Assembly (NCBI GenBank): GCA_902600205.1
Contig: CACKIN010000002.1
Location: 62,001 to 126,000 of the forward strand
Direction: 5' to 3'
Length of the DNA: 64,000 nt
DNA from: an uncultured Pelagibacteraceae bacterium
GTDB lineage: Bacteria > Pseudomonadota > Alphaproteobacteria > Pelagibacterales > Pelagibacteraceae
Made by a program: the position numbers and the translations under genes. Shown here one piece after another: positions 1 through 7,627 of this stretch; position 1 is the first letter of the stretch, and each line of letters begins with the position of its first letter. The notes below the pieces were generated by a model that did not search any database, was not told the DNA's origin, and saw nothing but the letters and a program-made list of their open reading frames with translations.

Positions 1-463
1 GATCAAATTTGAAGCCCTCATTTAAATAATATTTTATTTTATTATAATAGATGCTTGGTGAGTAAGACCCTACTGCTGAGTTTAGAATTTCATAGTTAAA
101 TCCTAAGTAATCATCTAATTGTCCAGCTAATGTATCTTCATAATTTAGACCGGAACCCTCAATGAAAGAATCACCAATTAATAAGATTCTTTTTTTTTCT
201 GTATTTATTTTTTTAACAATTCTTTTTTCTTTGTCTCTAAACCCTATTGAGTTTGTAATTAACCTTTGTTTTATTTTTCCACCCCAGATTTCAAATTGGT
301 CAGTATTAGGAAGTATATCGTGGTGATATATTTTTGATGGTATTCTCCACCATTTTTCCTTCCAAGCTATATTCTCCCAATATTTTGTTTTTTTTAATAT
401 AAGATTACTTAATACAATATCTAAAGATAGAGATATGATAAAAATTAAAAGAATTTTTTTCAT
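1..463 (-). CDS. SGNH/GDSL-like hydrolase, partial (runs off left edge)
   Basis: This is the N-terminal part of a minus-strand gene starting at an ATG at 463; about 154 codons are visible and the reading frame is still open at base 1. The protein begins with a lysine pair and a hydrophobic stretch (residues 3-20), a signal peptide or membrane anchor. A little over 80 residues further on is RILLIGDSFIEGSG, which matches SGNH block I (GDS with the nucleophile Ser). The following NSAVGSYSPS resembles the segment carrying the block II glycine. Relatives act as esterases or as acetyl-modifying enzymes of envelope polysaccharides, but the substrate cannot be told. The catalytic Asp/His would lie outside the window. 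Another SGNH-like protein is at 31205. Confidence 0.7.
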   Translation of the reverse strand, partial: MKKILLIFIISLSLDIVLSNLILKKTKYWENIAWKEKWWRIPSKIYHHDILPNTDQFEIWGGKIKQRLITNSIGFRDKEKRIVKKINTEKKRILLIGDSFIEGSGLNYEDTLAGQLDDYLGFNYEILNSAVGSYSPSIYYNKIKYYLNEGFKFD

Positions 464-527
464 AAAAATAATATGTTTATTAATTAATGATTAATATATA
501 ATTTATTCACAATAGTTAAATTACTTT

Positions 528-719
528 ATGTATAAAAATTACAAATTAATTTTATTCTTAGGAGCAGCAATAATATTTCTGATTATGAGTGCAGGTAAGT
601 ATGAAGAATTTAGTCTTAAAAAATCTATATCAGCATGCGTAATTGCAAAAAGTAAATTGAAAAAAGAAATTAAGCCTGAGGAGGCTAGAATAATTTGTGA
701 GAAAGAAATAAAGGATTAA
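528..719 (+). CDS. small membrane-anchored hypothetical protein
   Basis: A 63-residue protein not recognised as any family. Residues 7-21 are strongly hydrophobic (LILFLGAAIIFLIM) and can form one membrane segment or an uncleaved signal. The rest is a charged, lysine/glutamate-rich tail of about 40 residues with two cysteines, probably periplasmic. It stands alone between the partial SGNH gene on the other strand and the convergent TRAP operon. The stop is about 20 bp from the end of the TRAP large permease. It could be a spurious ORF, but the signal-like N-terminus and good start context favour a real small gene. Confidence 0.5.
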   Translation: MYKNYKLILFLGAAIIFLIMSAGKYEEFSLKKSISACVIAKSKLKKEIKPEEARIICEKEIKD

Positions 720-737
720 ATAATTTAACAAAATTTT

Positions 738-2003
738 TTAGAGTAAACCTGGCAACCAGGTTGAGAATTTCGGAAACAAAATCATTAATATTCCATAGAC
801 AATACCAACAATTGTAAATAAGGGTACCTCCTTGAAGGCATTAGCAGGATTCTCTTTAATAACTCCTGCAGCTGTGTATATACCAACGCAAACTGGCGGT
901 GTTATCATACCAATTCCAGCAAAAGCAACAAAAACAACATAAAGGTGTAGTAAACTTTGATCAAAAGATAAAGTTAAAGCCGCAAATATTGGGACTGTTA
1001 AATAAAATACTGGAACTATTTCTATAAAAGTTCCAAGTATCAAACATATTGTTCCAAGCATGACCCAAAATAAATTCACACTAACTCCCATATCAGTAAA
1101 GAACGTTATTATTCTTTGTGGAGCTTGAGTATAAGTTAATACCACACTTAAAAATGTAGCTGTTGCTATGATAGAAAATATTACAGCAGTAATAATTGCA
1201 GTATCTTTCAAACAACTTAATAATGATGAGAAAGTCAATTCTCTGTAAATTAAAAAACCTATGGTTACTGCGTAAACACCAGCAATTGCGGCAGACTCTG
1301 AGGGAGTAAGAAGACCAGCGTAAATACCACCCAAAATTATCACAGGAGTTATCAAAGCAGGCAATGCAGCTATAAATGAATTAAGTCTTTCTTTAAGTGT
1401 TGCTTTTTTATCTGTTCTTATATGCCTACATTTAAAAAGAACTAACAAAACCATTAGAATTAAAAGAATAATCCCTGGAATTACTCCTGCTGCAAAAGTT
1501 TTTGAGACAGGAACATACGTAAGTGCACTAAACAAAATTGCAGCATTTGACGGTGGTATTAAAGCTTCAAGGAGTGCAGCAGATGCAGCGAGCACCACAA
1601 CAAATGGTGTAGGGTAACCTTGTTCTATCATTTTAGGCATCATAATTGTTCCAACAGCTGTAATTGCTGCAAGTATTGATCCACAAAAAGCAGCAAAAAA
1701 ACCCATAGCAATAACCATTGCTACACCAAGTCCACCAGGCCAATGTCCAACCAGAGTAGTTGCAAATTTTACCAATCTTAGTGCAGCACCACCTTTTAAC
1801 ATTGCCATTCCACTAAAAATAAATAATGGAACTGCAATGAGCACATGTTTAGTTAAGGCACCAAATGATACTTGAATTAGAACTGACCATGGAAGTTTTA
1901 ACCCAGCTATTGCTGCTATTGAGCTCCCCAATCCAAAAACTAAAAAAATAGGAACAGAAATAACTAAAGTAATTAATGATAAAATAGATGCTATCGCAAA
2001 CAT
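738..2003 (-). CDS. TRAP transporter large permease (DctM family)
   Basis: The 421-residue integral membrane subunit of a tripartite ATP-independent periplasmic transporter, the sodium-driven channel component. Length and hydrophobicity fit the usual 12-segment DctM fold. Typical family segments are visible, such as the N-terminal GMAMLKGGAALRLVKF region, a PPSNAAILF segment and the C-terminal GMITPPVCVGIYTAAG. The gene begins one codon boundary after the small permease stop (2004), so the two are translationally coupled. It is the last gene of a dctP-dctQ-dctM operon read leftward from 3537. The substrate, presumably an organic acid, cannot be read from the permease. Confidence 0.93.
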   Translation of the reverse strand: MFAIASILSLITLVISVPIFLVFGLGSSIAAIAGLKLPWSVLIQVSFGALTKHVLIAVPLFIFSGMAMLKGGAALRLVKFATTLVGHWPGGLGVAMVIAMGFFAAFCGSILAAITAVGTIMMPKMIEQGYPTPFVVVLAASAALLEALIPPSNAAILFSALTYVPVSKTFAAGVIPGIILLILMVLLVLFKCRHIRTDKKATLKERLNSFIAALPALITPVIILGGIYAGLLTPSESAAIAGVYAVTIGFLIYRELTFSSLLSCLKDTAIITAVIFSIIATATFLSVVLTYTQAPQRIITFFTDMGVSVNLFWVMLGTICLILGTFIEIVPVFYLTVPIFAALTLSFDQSLLHLYVVFVAFAGIGMITPPVCVGIYTAAGVIKENPANAFKEVPLFTIVGIVYGILMILFPKFSTWLPGLL

Positions 2004-2495
2004 TTAATTTTTAATTAGATTTATAATGTTATCAAACAATAACTCTAATGAAGTGAGTGCTAAAATAAAAAATCCCACTGGGAAAGCTAAAAACATCCAC
2101 CAAATAGGAATACTAATCTCAATTTCCATAACTTGACCTAAATTGAAATACATTATTGTTGCGTCAAGTCCTGCTTTAAAAAAAATGCAAGCTGATAGCA
2201 GAGCAACTAAGTTTACAATTAAAAATAAAATTTCTTTATTTTTTTTTGATAACAAGGGAGTTAAAAAATCTACTTTGATATGTTGTCCTTTTTTTAATAA
2301 TGGTCCCAAAAGAGGAAAAACAAGCCAGCTGACTAGGACAGGTGGTAATTCAATAAACCAAGCAAATCCAGTTCCGGTTATAAATCTTGTAGTTGCACTT
2401 AAAAATAATGCAGCAACCATTATGAAAATAATTAACATTGCGAGAGTTAATGAAGCCGAAGCTAAATAATTGTTAACTGCTCGCAATGCTTTCAT
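2004..2495 (-). CDS. TRAP transporter small permease (DctQ family)
   Basis: A 163-residue protein with four predicted membrane segments, the size and topology of the DctQ subunit that scaffolds the large permease. It lies 25 bp downstream of the dctP-type gene and directly abuts the dctM-type gene. The short gap after dctP forms only a weak 4-bp hairpin. That contrasts with three other transporter operons in this window, which carry strong inverted repeats at the equivalent junction. Confidence 0.88.
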   Translation of the reverse strand: MKALRAVNNYLASASLTLAMLIIFIMVAALFLSATTRFITGTGFAWFIELPPVLVSWLVFPLLGPLLKKGQHIKVDFLTPLLSKKNKEILFLIVNLVALLSACIFFKAGLDATIMYFNLGQVMEIEISIPIWWMFLAFPVGFFILALTSLELLFDNIINLIKN

Positions 2496-2520
2496 CTTTA
2501 GATTAAGTAGTCAACTTACT

Positions 2521-3537
2521 CTAATTATTTTTTGCATACTCTTGCGCTGCTTTTAAAGCATCGGCATCAATCATTTTTGCCATAGCTGGCATAACTTTAT
2601 CTTTCATCAGTTTATCAAATTTTGCTTTCTCAGATCCAGAAAGTGTGGTTACAACACCACCCCTCTCCTGGAATTCTTTGAGAACTGACTCACCGTGATC
2701 CATTATTCTATCTGTAGAAAGAGTTCCAACTTCTTTACCAACGTCCATAATTATTTTTTGTAAATCAGCTGGCAAACTGTTAAACCAAGTTGAATTAGCC
2801 ATTATGTAAGCGTCTGCATAATATTGATATGGCTTTTGTGCATACTTTAAAAATTCCCACCAACTATAAGCTTTAATACTACCTGGAGGGCTATTAATTG
2901 TGTCGATCATTCCAGATTGAAGAGCGTTATACACTTCACCAGTTTTTAATGATACACGATTTGCTCCAAGAGCATCCCACATAGGTTCCTCACTTTTAAG
3001 CAATCTTCTGGCTTTTAAGCCTTTCATGGCATCAATACCTGTTAATTCTCTAGCACTAGAAATTGACATTACAGGACCAACAGGGTTGTACATGACTAAA
3101 GTTGAATTAGTTTTATTTGTTAATTCCCTCCAAATTTCTTTTCCTTTTGAGGAATTTTGAAAAAACCCTCTTTGTTGTTCCCAGGAATTAAATAATCCTG
3201 GAAATGACGCAACATTAAAGTTTTTGTTAATTGGCGGAAAGCTTACCACACCTACAATTCCACCTAATTCAACAGCTCCAGAAGTTACAGCACCCATAAC
3301 CTCTCTAATCCCAAAAAGTTGTTTTGATGGGTATACCTCAATTTTAAGCTTACCTTTAGCTCTTTTGTTTACTTCATCTGCAAAAATTTGAGCATGTTTA
3401 GCGCTATGATGTTTAGGACTCCAATGAACAGATAAACGTCCAACAATCTCAGCAAAAGCTGCAGTTGAAGAAATTACAAATGAAATAACCAAGAAAAAGC
3501 TAACTAAACCTTTTAATAAAGTTTTAATTTTATTCAT
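2521..3537 (-). CDS. TRAP transporter solute-binding protein (DctP family)
   Basis: A 338-residue periplasmic binding protein. The N-terminus is a clear Sec signal peptide with a hydrophobic core and an A-F-A cleavage site near residue 29. The mature start (RLSVHWSPKHHSAKHAQIFADEV) is typical of DctP proteins. The central GLKARRL segment holds the conserved arginine that usually clamps a substrate carboxylate. That points to an organic acid ligand, which the sequence does not identify. It is the first gene of the operon and reads away from 3651; the 113-bp divergent gap presumably holds the promoter. Confidence 0.92.
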   Translation of the reverse strand: MNKIKTLLKGLVSFFLVISFVISSTAAFAEIVGRLSVHWSPKHHSAKHAQIFADEVNKRAKGKLKIEVYPSKQLFGIREVMGAVTSGAVELGGIVGVVSFPPINKNFNVASFPGLFNSWEQQRGFFQNSSKGKEIWRELTNKTNSTLVMYNPVGPVMSISSARELTGIDAMKGLKARRLLKSEEPMWDALGANRVSLKTGEVYNALQSGMIDTINSPPGSIKAYSWWEFLKYAQKPYQYYADAYIMANSTWFNSLPADLQKIIMDVGKEVGTLSTDRIMDHGESVLKEFQERGGVVTTLSGSEKAKFDKLMKDKVMPAMAKMIDADALKAAQEYAKNN

Positions 3538-3612
3538 ATTTTCCCTCTCTTTTTTTTATTTAATCTTATTATTTTGATATAATTAAAACAATCAAAATAA
3601 AACTGCATAAAT

Positions 3613-3640
3613 TTGAATAATAAGGTCTTAATGTTATATT
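3613..3640 (+). promoter_or_regulatory. candidate sigma70 promoter, near-leaderless
   Basis: TTGAAT (3613-3618), a 16-bp spacer and TATATT (3635-3640) precede the ATG at 3651. The expected transcription start would fall only a few bases before the ATG, and no Shine-Dalgarno sequence is present. The gene may therefore be read from a leaderless or nearly leaderless transcript. In such AT-rich DNA chance matches are common. Confidence 0.35.
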
Positions 3641-3650
3641 AGCTGATAAC

Positions 3651-4109
3651 ATGATTTATAAATTATCAAAAAGCATATTGGTGCTTTTTTTTCTGCTATT
3701 TTTTTCAAATATTTCATATAGTGAGACCAAAATAGATAAAGCAGTCGATAAAACTACTGATTTTTTAAAGTCTGTATCAGAAAGAAAATTAAATAAAAAT
3801 CAGACAGCTGAGTTTTTAAATAATTATGCAATTACTCTCAAAGATGAAAGAACTGACGGAGAAGTAACTTACATTTTTGATAGTGAGAGCTACAAAAGAT
3901 ATAAGAATGGAAATATTATATCCGAAGATGGATGGAGATTTTCAAAATTAGGAGGCTTAAGGTTATTTAATGGTGATGTGAAGCTTACATGGAAAATAAA
4001 AATTGGAAAAGATAATCTAATTGTTATTAAAACAAAATTTCAACCAATTGGAAAAGAATATCCTTTTACTTATAGATTAAAAAAATTATTTTTTGAGGAA
4101 ATCCAATGA
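3651..4109 (+). CDS. exported hypothetical protein
   Basis: A 152-residue protein that is not recognised. It starts with a signal peptide (basic MIYKLSK, then a long Leu/Phe core, cleavage after S-Y-S near residue 24). The mature part is mixed alpha/beta and soluble in character, with no cysteines or obvious catalytic motif. It overlaps the next gene by four bases (ATGA), so the two are probably co-translated. The partner is a tiny membrane protein, so the pair may act together in the envelope. Confidence 0.65.
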   Translation: MIYKLSKSILVLFFLLFFSNISYSETKIDKAVDKTTDFLKSVSERKLNKNQTAEFLNNYAITLKDERTDGEVTYIFDSESYKRYKNGNIISEDGWRFSKLGGLRLFNGDVKLTWKIKIGKDNLIVIKTKFQPIGKEYPFTYRLKKLFFEEIQ

Positions 4110-4288
4110 ATCCAACAGATATATTATTAAGTATCGCTATTGTTGGAATTTATACGATTATTTATGTTTATCTAAGATCTAAATACGATGATAATAAAAC
4201 TATTATAAAATTATTTATAATTGGTTTCATTTATTCAACTATAATCACTGGTATTTTATATTACTTAATAAAGTTTATAGCCTCATAA
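4106..4288 (+). CDS. small two-helix membrane protein
   Basis: A 60-residue hydrophobic protein with two predicted transmembrane helices (about residues 5-22 and 34-56) separated by a charged loop, RSKYDDNKT. Its start overlaps the preceding stop (ATGA), so it belongs to the same transcript as the exported protein at 3651. No family was recognised. The coupling and membrane topology make it credible despite its size. Confidence 0.6.
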   Translation: MNPTDILLSIAIVGIYTIIYVYLRSKYDDNKTIIKLFIIGFIYSTIITGILYYLIKFIAS

Positions 4289-4296
4289 AAATTCAT

Positions 4297-4983
4297 ATGA
4301 GACATAAATTAGAATTGATATATTTTAAAATGAGAGCGTTAGCAGAAGCTCCCCGTTTATTATTTCATTATACTGAGATTGAGTATGATGATATTATGTC
4401 GTGGGATTACTATGGTAAGGATTGGTCAGAGGTAAAAATCAAAATTCCTTTTAAACAACTCCCAATGTTGGTCATTGATAAAAAACATAAAATTTGTCAA
4501 AGCATGGCAATTATGACATTTATTGAAAATTTAGCAGGTATTAATATTACTGATTCAATATTAAATGCAAAAGCGAATGCTATTATGCAGAGCGCACAAG
4601 AACTTTTTATGCCACTTAATCCAACAGTAAACTTTGCTACAGGTGAGAAGTTTAAAAAAAAAAGAGAAGATATGAAGCCATTTTTAATATCAAGATTTGA
4701 AGATCTTGAAAAAGCTATCAAAGAAAATGATAAAAAATTTTTTATTTTAGATGAGCCTAGAGCATGTGATTTTGTTGCGTTTCACCATTTAGATTTGTCG
4801 AAAATGCTTGATCCTTTAATAATAAAAAAATTTCCTAGGTTAGAAAAATTTCTGGAAGATGTAATGTCCATTGAAAGCGTTAGACATTATTTGGATAAAC
4901 GTCCTGAATTGATTGATGTAAGTGTTGAACCAAAACTAGTAATTGATGGAGTTCCTCATCCAACAGGAGTTAAAAAAACTTAA
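4297..4983 (+). CDS. glutathione S-transferase family protein
   Basis: A 228-residue soluble protein with the two-domain GST layout. The N-terminal thioredoxin-like domain includes the FKMRALAEAPRLLFHYT segment, typical of sigma-like GSTs. It also has the cis-proline region KQLPMLVID and QSMAIMTFIENL, which contacts the glutathione gamma-glutamyl group. An all-alpha C-terminal domain follows. Tyr8 (LELIYF) is a candidate catalytic residue. Such proteins conjugate or isomerise glutathione adducts, and the substrate is unknown. It begins 8 bp after the small membrane gene and ends just before the tRNA promoter. Confidence 0.8.
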   Translation: MRHKLELIYFKMRALAEAPRLLFHYTEIEYDDIMSWDYYGKDWSEVKIKIPFKQLPMLVIDKKHKICQSMAIMTFIENLAGINITDSILNAKANAIMQSAQELFMPLNPTVNFATGEKFKKKREDMKPFLISRFEDLEKAIKENDKKFFILDEPRACDFVAFHHLDLSKMLDPLIIKKFPRLEKFLEDVMSIESVRHYLDKRPELIDVSVEPKLVIDGVPHPTGVKKT

Positions 4984-4994
4984 TTTTTAAATAG

Positions 4995-5023
4995 TTGATT
5001 GCGTTATATAAAATTTCTATTAT
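4995..5023 (+). promoter_or_regulatory. tRNA promoter, TTGATT-17-TATTAT
   Basis: TTGATT at 4995-5000 and TATTAT at 5018-5023 are separated by exactly 17 bp. The predicted start (about 5030) would leave roughly ten bases of 5' leader before the tRNA at 5041. Both hexamers match sigma70 consensus in four or five positions. Confidence 0.55.
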
Positions 5024-5040
5024 AACTCACATGAGTTAAT

Positions 5041-5117
5041 GGCGGGGTAGCTCAGTTGGTTAGAGCGCGGGACTCATAAGCCCGAGGTCAGTGGTTCGAT
5101 CCCACTTCCCGCTACCA
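5041..5117 (+). tRNA. tRNA-Met (CAT anticodon), elongator type
   Basis: A complete 77-nt cloverleaf with encoded CCA (5115-5117). The D stem is GCTC/GAGC, the anticodon loop CTCATAA, the variable loop five bases, and the T arm AGTGG-TTCGATC-CCACT. The acceptor stem pairs with G-U wobbles at its first and last pairs. The anticodon stem reads CGGGA/GCCCG, so the pair next to the loop (31-39) is A-G, a mismatch. An initiator tRNA is unlikely, as there is no GGG/CCC anticodon stem end. An Ile tRNA with lysidine-modified CAU cannot be fully excluded by sequence alone. Confidence 0.9.
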
Positions 5118-5119
5118 AA

Positions 5120-5647
5120 TTAATGACCAGGAAAATCCATTAAATTTTCAACTTTATATCCATTTTTTAAAAGATTATCACAACCACCTAAGTCAAATAG
5201 GTTTATAACAAATACAAAGGCCGCAACCTTACCCTTAGAAATTTCAATAAGTTTTGCTGCAGCTGCTGCTGTACCTCCAGTTGCAATCAAGTCATCAATT
5301 ACTAGAACCGACTCATTTTCAGAAATTGAGTCTTTGTGAACTTCTATTGTTGCTGTTCCATATTCAAGCTTAAAATCAACTGAATATACATCAGCAGGAA
5401 GTTTATTTTTTTTTCGTAACATTATAAATGGTTTTTTTAATATATATGAAACAGCAGAGGCAAATACGAAACCACGAGACTCAATTGCCGCAATTTTATC
5501 TACATTAAACTTTTTAGATCTCTCAATAATCTGATTGATTGTTTCCTGAAAAGCAGACTCATCTTTGATCAAAGTAGTGATATCCCTGAATAAAATACCT
5601 TTTTTGGGATAATCTTTGATAGAACGAATATAATCTTTTAAATCCAT
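5120..5647 (-). CDS. apt: adenine phosphoribosyltransferase
   Basis: A 175-residue cytoplasmic enzyme that converts adenine and PRPP to AMP. The N-terminal DYPKKGILFRDIT is the hallmark apt substrate segment. Near residue 118 is the PRPP-binding loop VLVIDDLIATGGTAAAAA, with the expected acidic pair and glycine/threonine run. Length matches the family (about 170-180). The gene is divergent from mtnP with only 37 bp between starts. That is a sensible pairing, because MtnP releases adenine that Apt recovers. It ends 2 bp beyond the tRNA CCA. Confidence 0.96.
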   Translation of the reverse strand: MDLKDYIRSIKDYPKKGILFRDITTLIKDESAFQETINQIIERSKKFNVDKIAAIESRGFVFASAVSYILKKPFIMLRKKNKLPADVYSVDFKLEYGTATIEVHKDSISENESVLVIDDLIATGGTAAAAAKLIEISKGKVAAFVFVINLFDLGGCDNLLKNGYKVENLMDFPGH

Positions 5648-5684
5648 AATAGTTATTTATAAATACATTATAATAAGTTTTTAC

Positions 5685-6557
5685 ATGGCAAATAATAAAT
5701 TAGCAATAATTGGTGGAAGCGGTCTATATGATGTTGAGGAATTTAAAGACAGAGAATTAATAGATTTAAACACTCCTTGGGGAAACCCATCAGATCAAAT
5801 TTTAAAAACAAATTATAATAATAAAGAGGTATATTTTTTACCAAGACATGGAAGAGGACATTTTATTTCACCTTCAAATATAAATTTTAGAGCGAACATT
5901 GATGCATTAAAACAATTGGGTGTAACAGATATTGTCTCTGTTTCTGCAGTTGGCTCGTTAAAAGAAGATTTGTCTCCTGGTAAATTTGTAATTATTGATC
6001 AATTTATTGATAGAACTTTCGCGAGACATAAAACTTTTTTTGATGAGGAAATAGTTGCTCATGTATCAATGGCTCATCCAACCTCTAAAGGACTAATGAA
6101 TGCATGTGAGGATGCAATTAAAAAAGAGGGAATTGATTATCAAAGGGGAGGTACTTACGTAGTAATGGAAGGTCCTCAATTTTCAACTTTAGCAGAGTCA
6201 AATCTTTATAGATCTTGGAAAGCTGATGTAATTGGTATGACTAATATGCCAGAGGCCAAATTAGCAAGAGAAGCAGAAATTAGATATGCATCTGTTTCAA
6301 TGGTGACAGATTATGATTGTTGGCATCCAGATCATGAAAATGTTGATGTCCAACAAGTAATAAAAGTATTATTGGATAATGCCTCTAAAGCAAAAAGTAT
6401 GATTAAAAATCTTATTGATAATTTTGAAACTTATATTGACCCGAATGATCCTACAAATAATTGTTTAGATGTTGCAATAATTACTGCTCCAGAAAAAAGA
6501 ACACAAATAACAATTGATAAACTTAAAACTATAGCTGGAAGAATACTCAATAAATGA
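5685..6557 (+). CDS. mtnP: S-methyl-5'-thioadenosine phosphorylase
   Basis: A 290-residue PNP/MTAP-family enzyme that cleaves methylthioadenosine with phosphate to adenine and methylthioribose 1-phosphate. Phosphate-binding GGSGLYD lies near residues 10-16 and PRHGRGH near residue 53. The family signature VMEGPQFSTLAES and the base-site TDYDCWH are present. The gene overlaps mtnA by four bases (ATGA). Methylthioadenosine would come from the SpeD-SpeE fusion at 18718. Confidence 0.95.
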   Translation: MANNKLAIIGGSGLYDVEEFKDRELIDLNTPWGNPSDQILKTNYNNKEVYFLPRHGRGHFISPSNINFRANIDALKQLGVTDIVSVSAVGSLKEDLSPGKFVIIDQFIDRTFARHKTFFDEEIVAHVSMAHPTSKGLMNACEDAIKKEGIDYQRGGTYVVMEGPQFSTLAESNLYRSWKADVIGMTNMPEAKLAREAEIRYASVSMVTDYDCWHPDHENVDVQQVIKVLLDNASKAKSMIKNLIDNFETYIDPNDPTNNCLDVAIITAPEKRTQITIDKLKTIAGRILNK

Positions 6558-7627
6558 GAATAGAAGGCAAAGAATATAGAACCATATGGTTTGAAAAAGA
6601 TTTAGTAAAAATTATTGATCAAACTAAACTTCCTCATAAATTTATTGTTAAAGAACTCAAGACATTAAACGATGCAGTCAATGCTATAAAAACTATGGAG
6701 GTAAGAGGAGCTCCTTTAATAGGAGCTACTGCTGCTTATGGAATAGTTTTGGCTATCAAAGAAAGTAATGATTTAGATTTTATAAAAAAAAGTTCAGAAA
6801 AATTAGTTAACGCAAGACCAACTGCAATTAATCTACAATGGGCAGTTCATAGAATGAATAATAAATTATCATTTGTAAATCCTGGAAATTTATTTGATGT
6901 TGCATTAAAAGAAGCTGACGAAATATGTAATGAGGACATAAATTTCTGCAAAAATATTGGTTTAAATGGTCTTAGTATTATTGAGAAAATATATAACAAA
7001 AAAAAAAATTCAGTAAATATACTTACACATTGTAATGCTGGATGGTTAGCAACAATCAATTGGGGCACAGCAACCTCTCCAATTTACCATGCATATAAAA
7101 AAGGTATTCCTGTGCATGTATGGGTCGATGAAACTAGACCAAGAAACCAAGGTGCAAATTTAACTTCATTTGAATTAAATGAAGAGGGAATACCAAATAC
7201 CATTATTACAGATAATACAGGTGGAATATTAATGCAAAGAGGCGAGGTAGATATGTGTATTGTGGGTACTGACAGAACTTTATCAACAGGTGATGTCTGT
7301 AATAAAATTGGCACTTATTTAAAAGCTTTGGCTGCACATGATAATAATGTACCTTTCTATGTGGCTCTACCAAGTTCCACTATTGATTGGGAAACAAAAG
7401 ATTATAATGAGATACCAATTGAAGAGAGAGACGCCGAAGAACTATCTTATATAGAGGGAAAAGATGATAAAAATAACATCAATAAAGTTTTGATTTATCC
7501 TGAAAAGAGTAAATCCATGAATCTTGCTTTTGATATTACACCTGCAAAATATGTGACAGGCTTAATAACAGAAAAAGGTGTGTGTGAAGCATCTACAAAT
7601 GGTCTAAAAAAAATGTTTAAACAGTAA
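6554..7627 (+). CDS. mtnA: methylthioribose-1-phosphate isomerase
   Basis: A 357-residue aldose-ketose isomerase related to eIF2B, which forms methylthioribulose 1-phosphate. Key family segments are visible: VRGAPLIGATAAYG, LTHCNAGWLATINWGTATSP with the catalytic Cys, VWVDETRPRNQGANLTSFEL, and VGTDRT with the catalytic Asp. It is coupled to mtnP (ATGA) and its TAA overlaps the ATG of the next gene (TAATG). No mtnB/C/D/K homologues are seen in the window, so the route after this step must be elsewhere or different. Confidence 0.95.
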   Translation: MRIEGKEYRTIWFEKDLVKIIDQTKLPHKFIVKELKTLNDAVNAIKTMEVRGAPLIGATAAYGIVLAIKESNDLDFIKKSSEKLVNARPTAINLQWAVHRMNNKLSFVNPGNLFDVALKEADEICNEDINFCKNIGLNGLSIIEKIYNKKKNSVNILTHCNAGWLATINWGTATSPIYHAYKKGIPVHVWVDETRPRNQGANLTSFELNEEGIPNTIITDNTGGILMQRGEVDMCIVGTDRTLSTGDVCNKIGTYLKALAAHDNNVPFYVALPSSTIDWETKDYNEIPIEERDAEELSYIEGKDDKNNINKVLIYPEKSKSMNLAFDITPAKYVTGLITEKGVCEASTNGLKKMFKQ

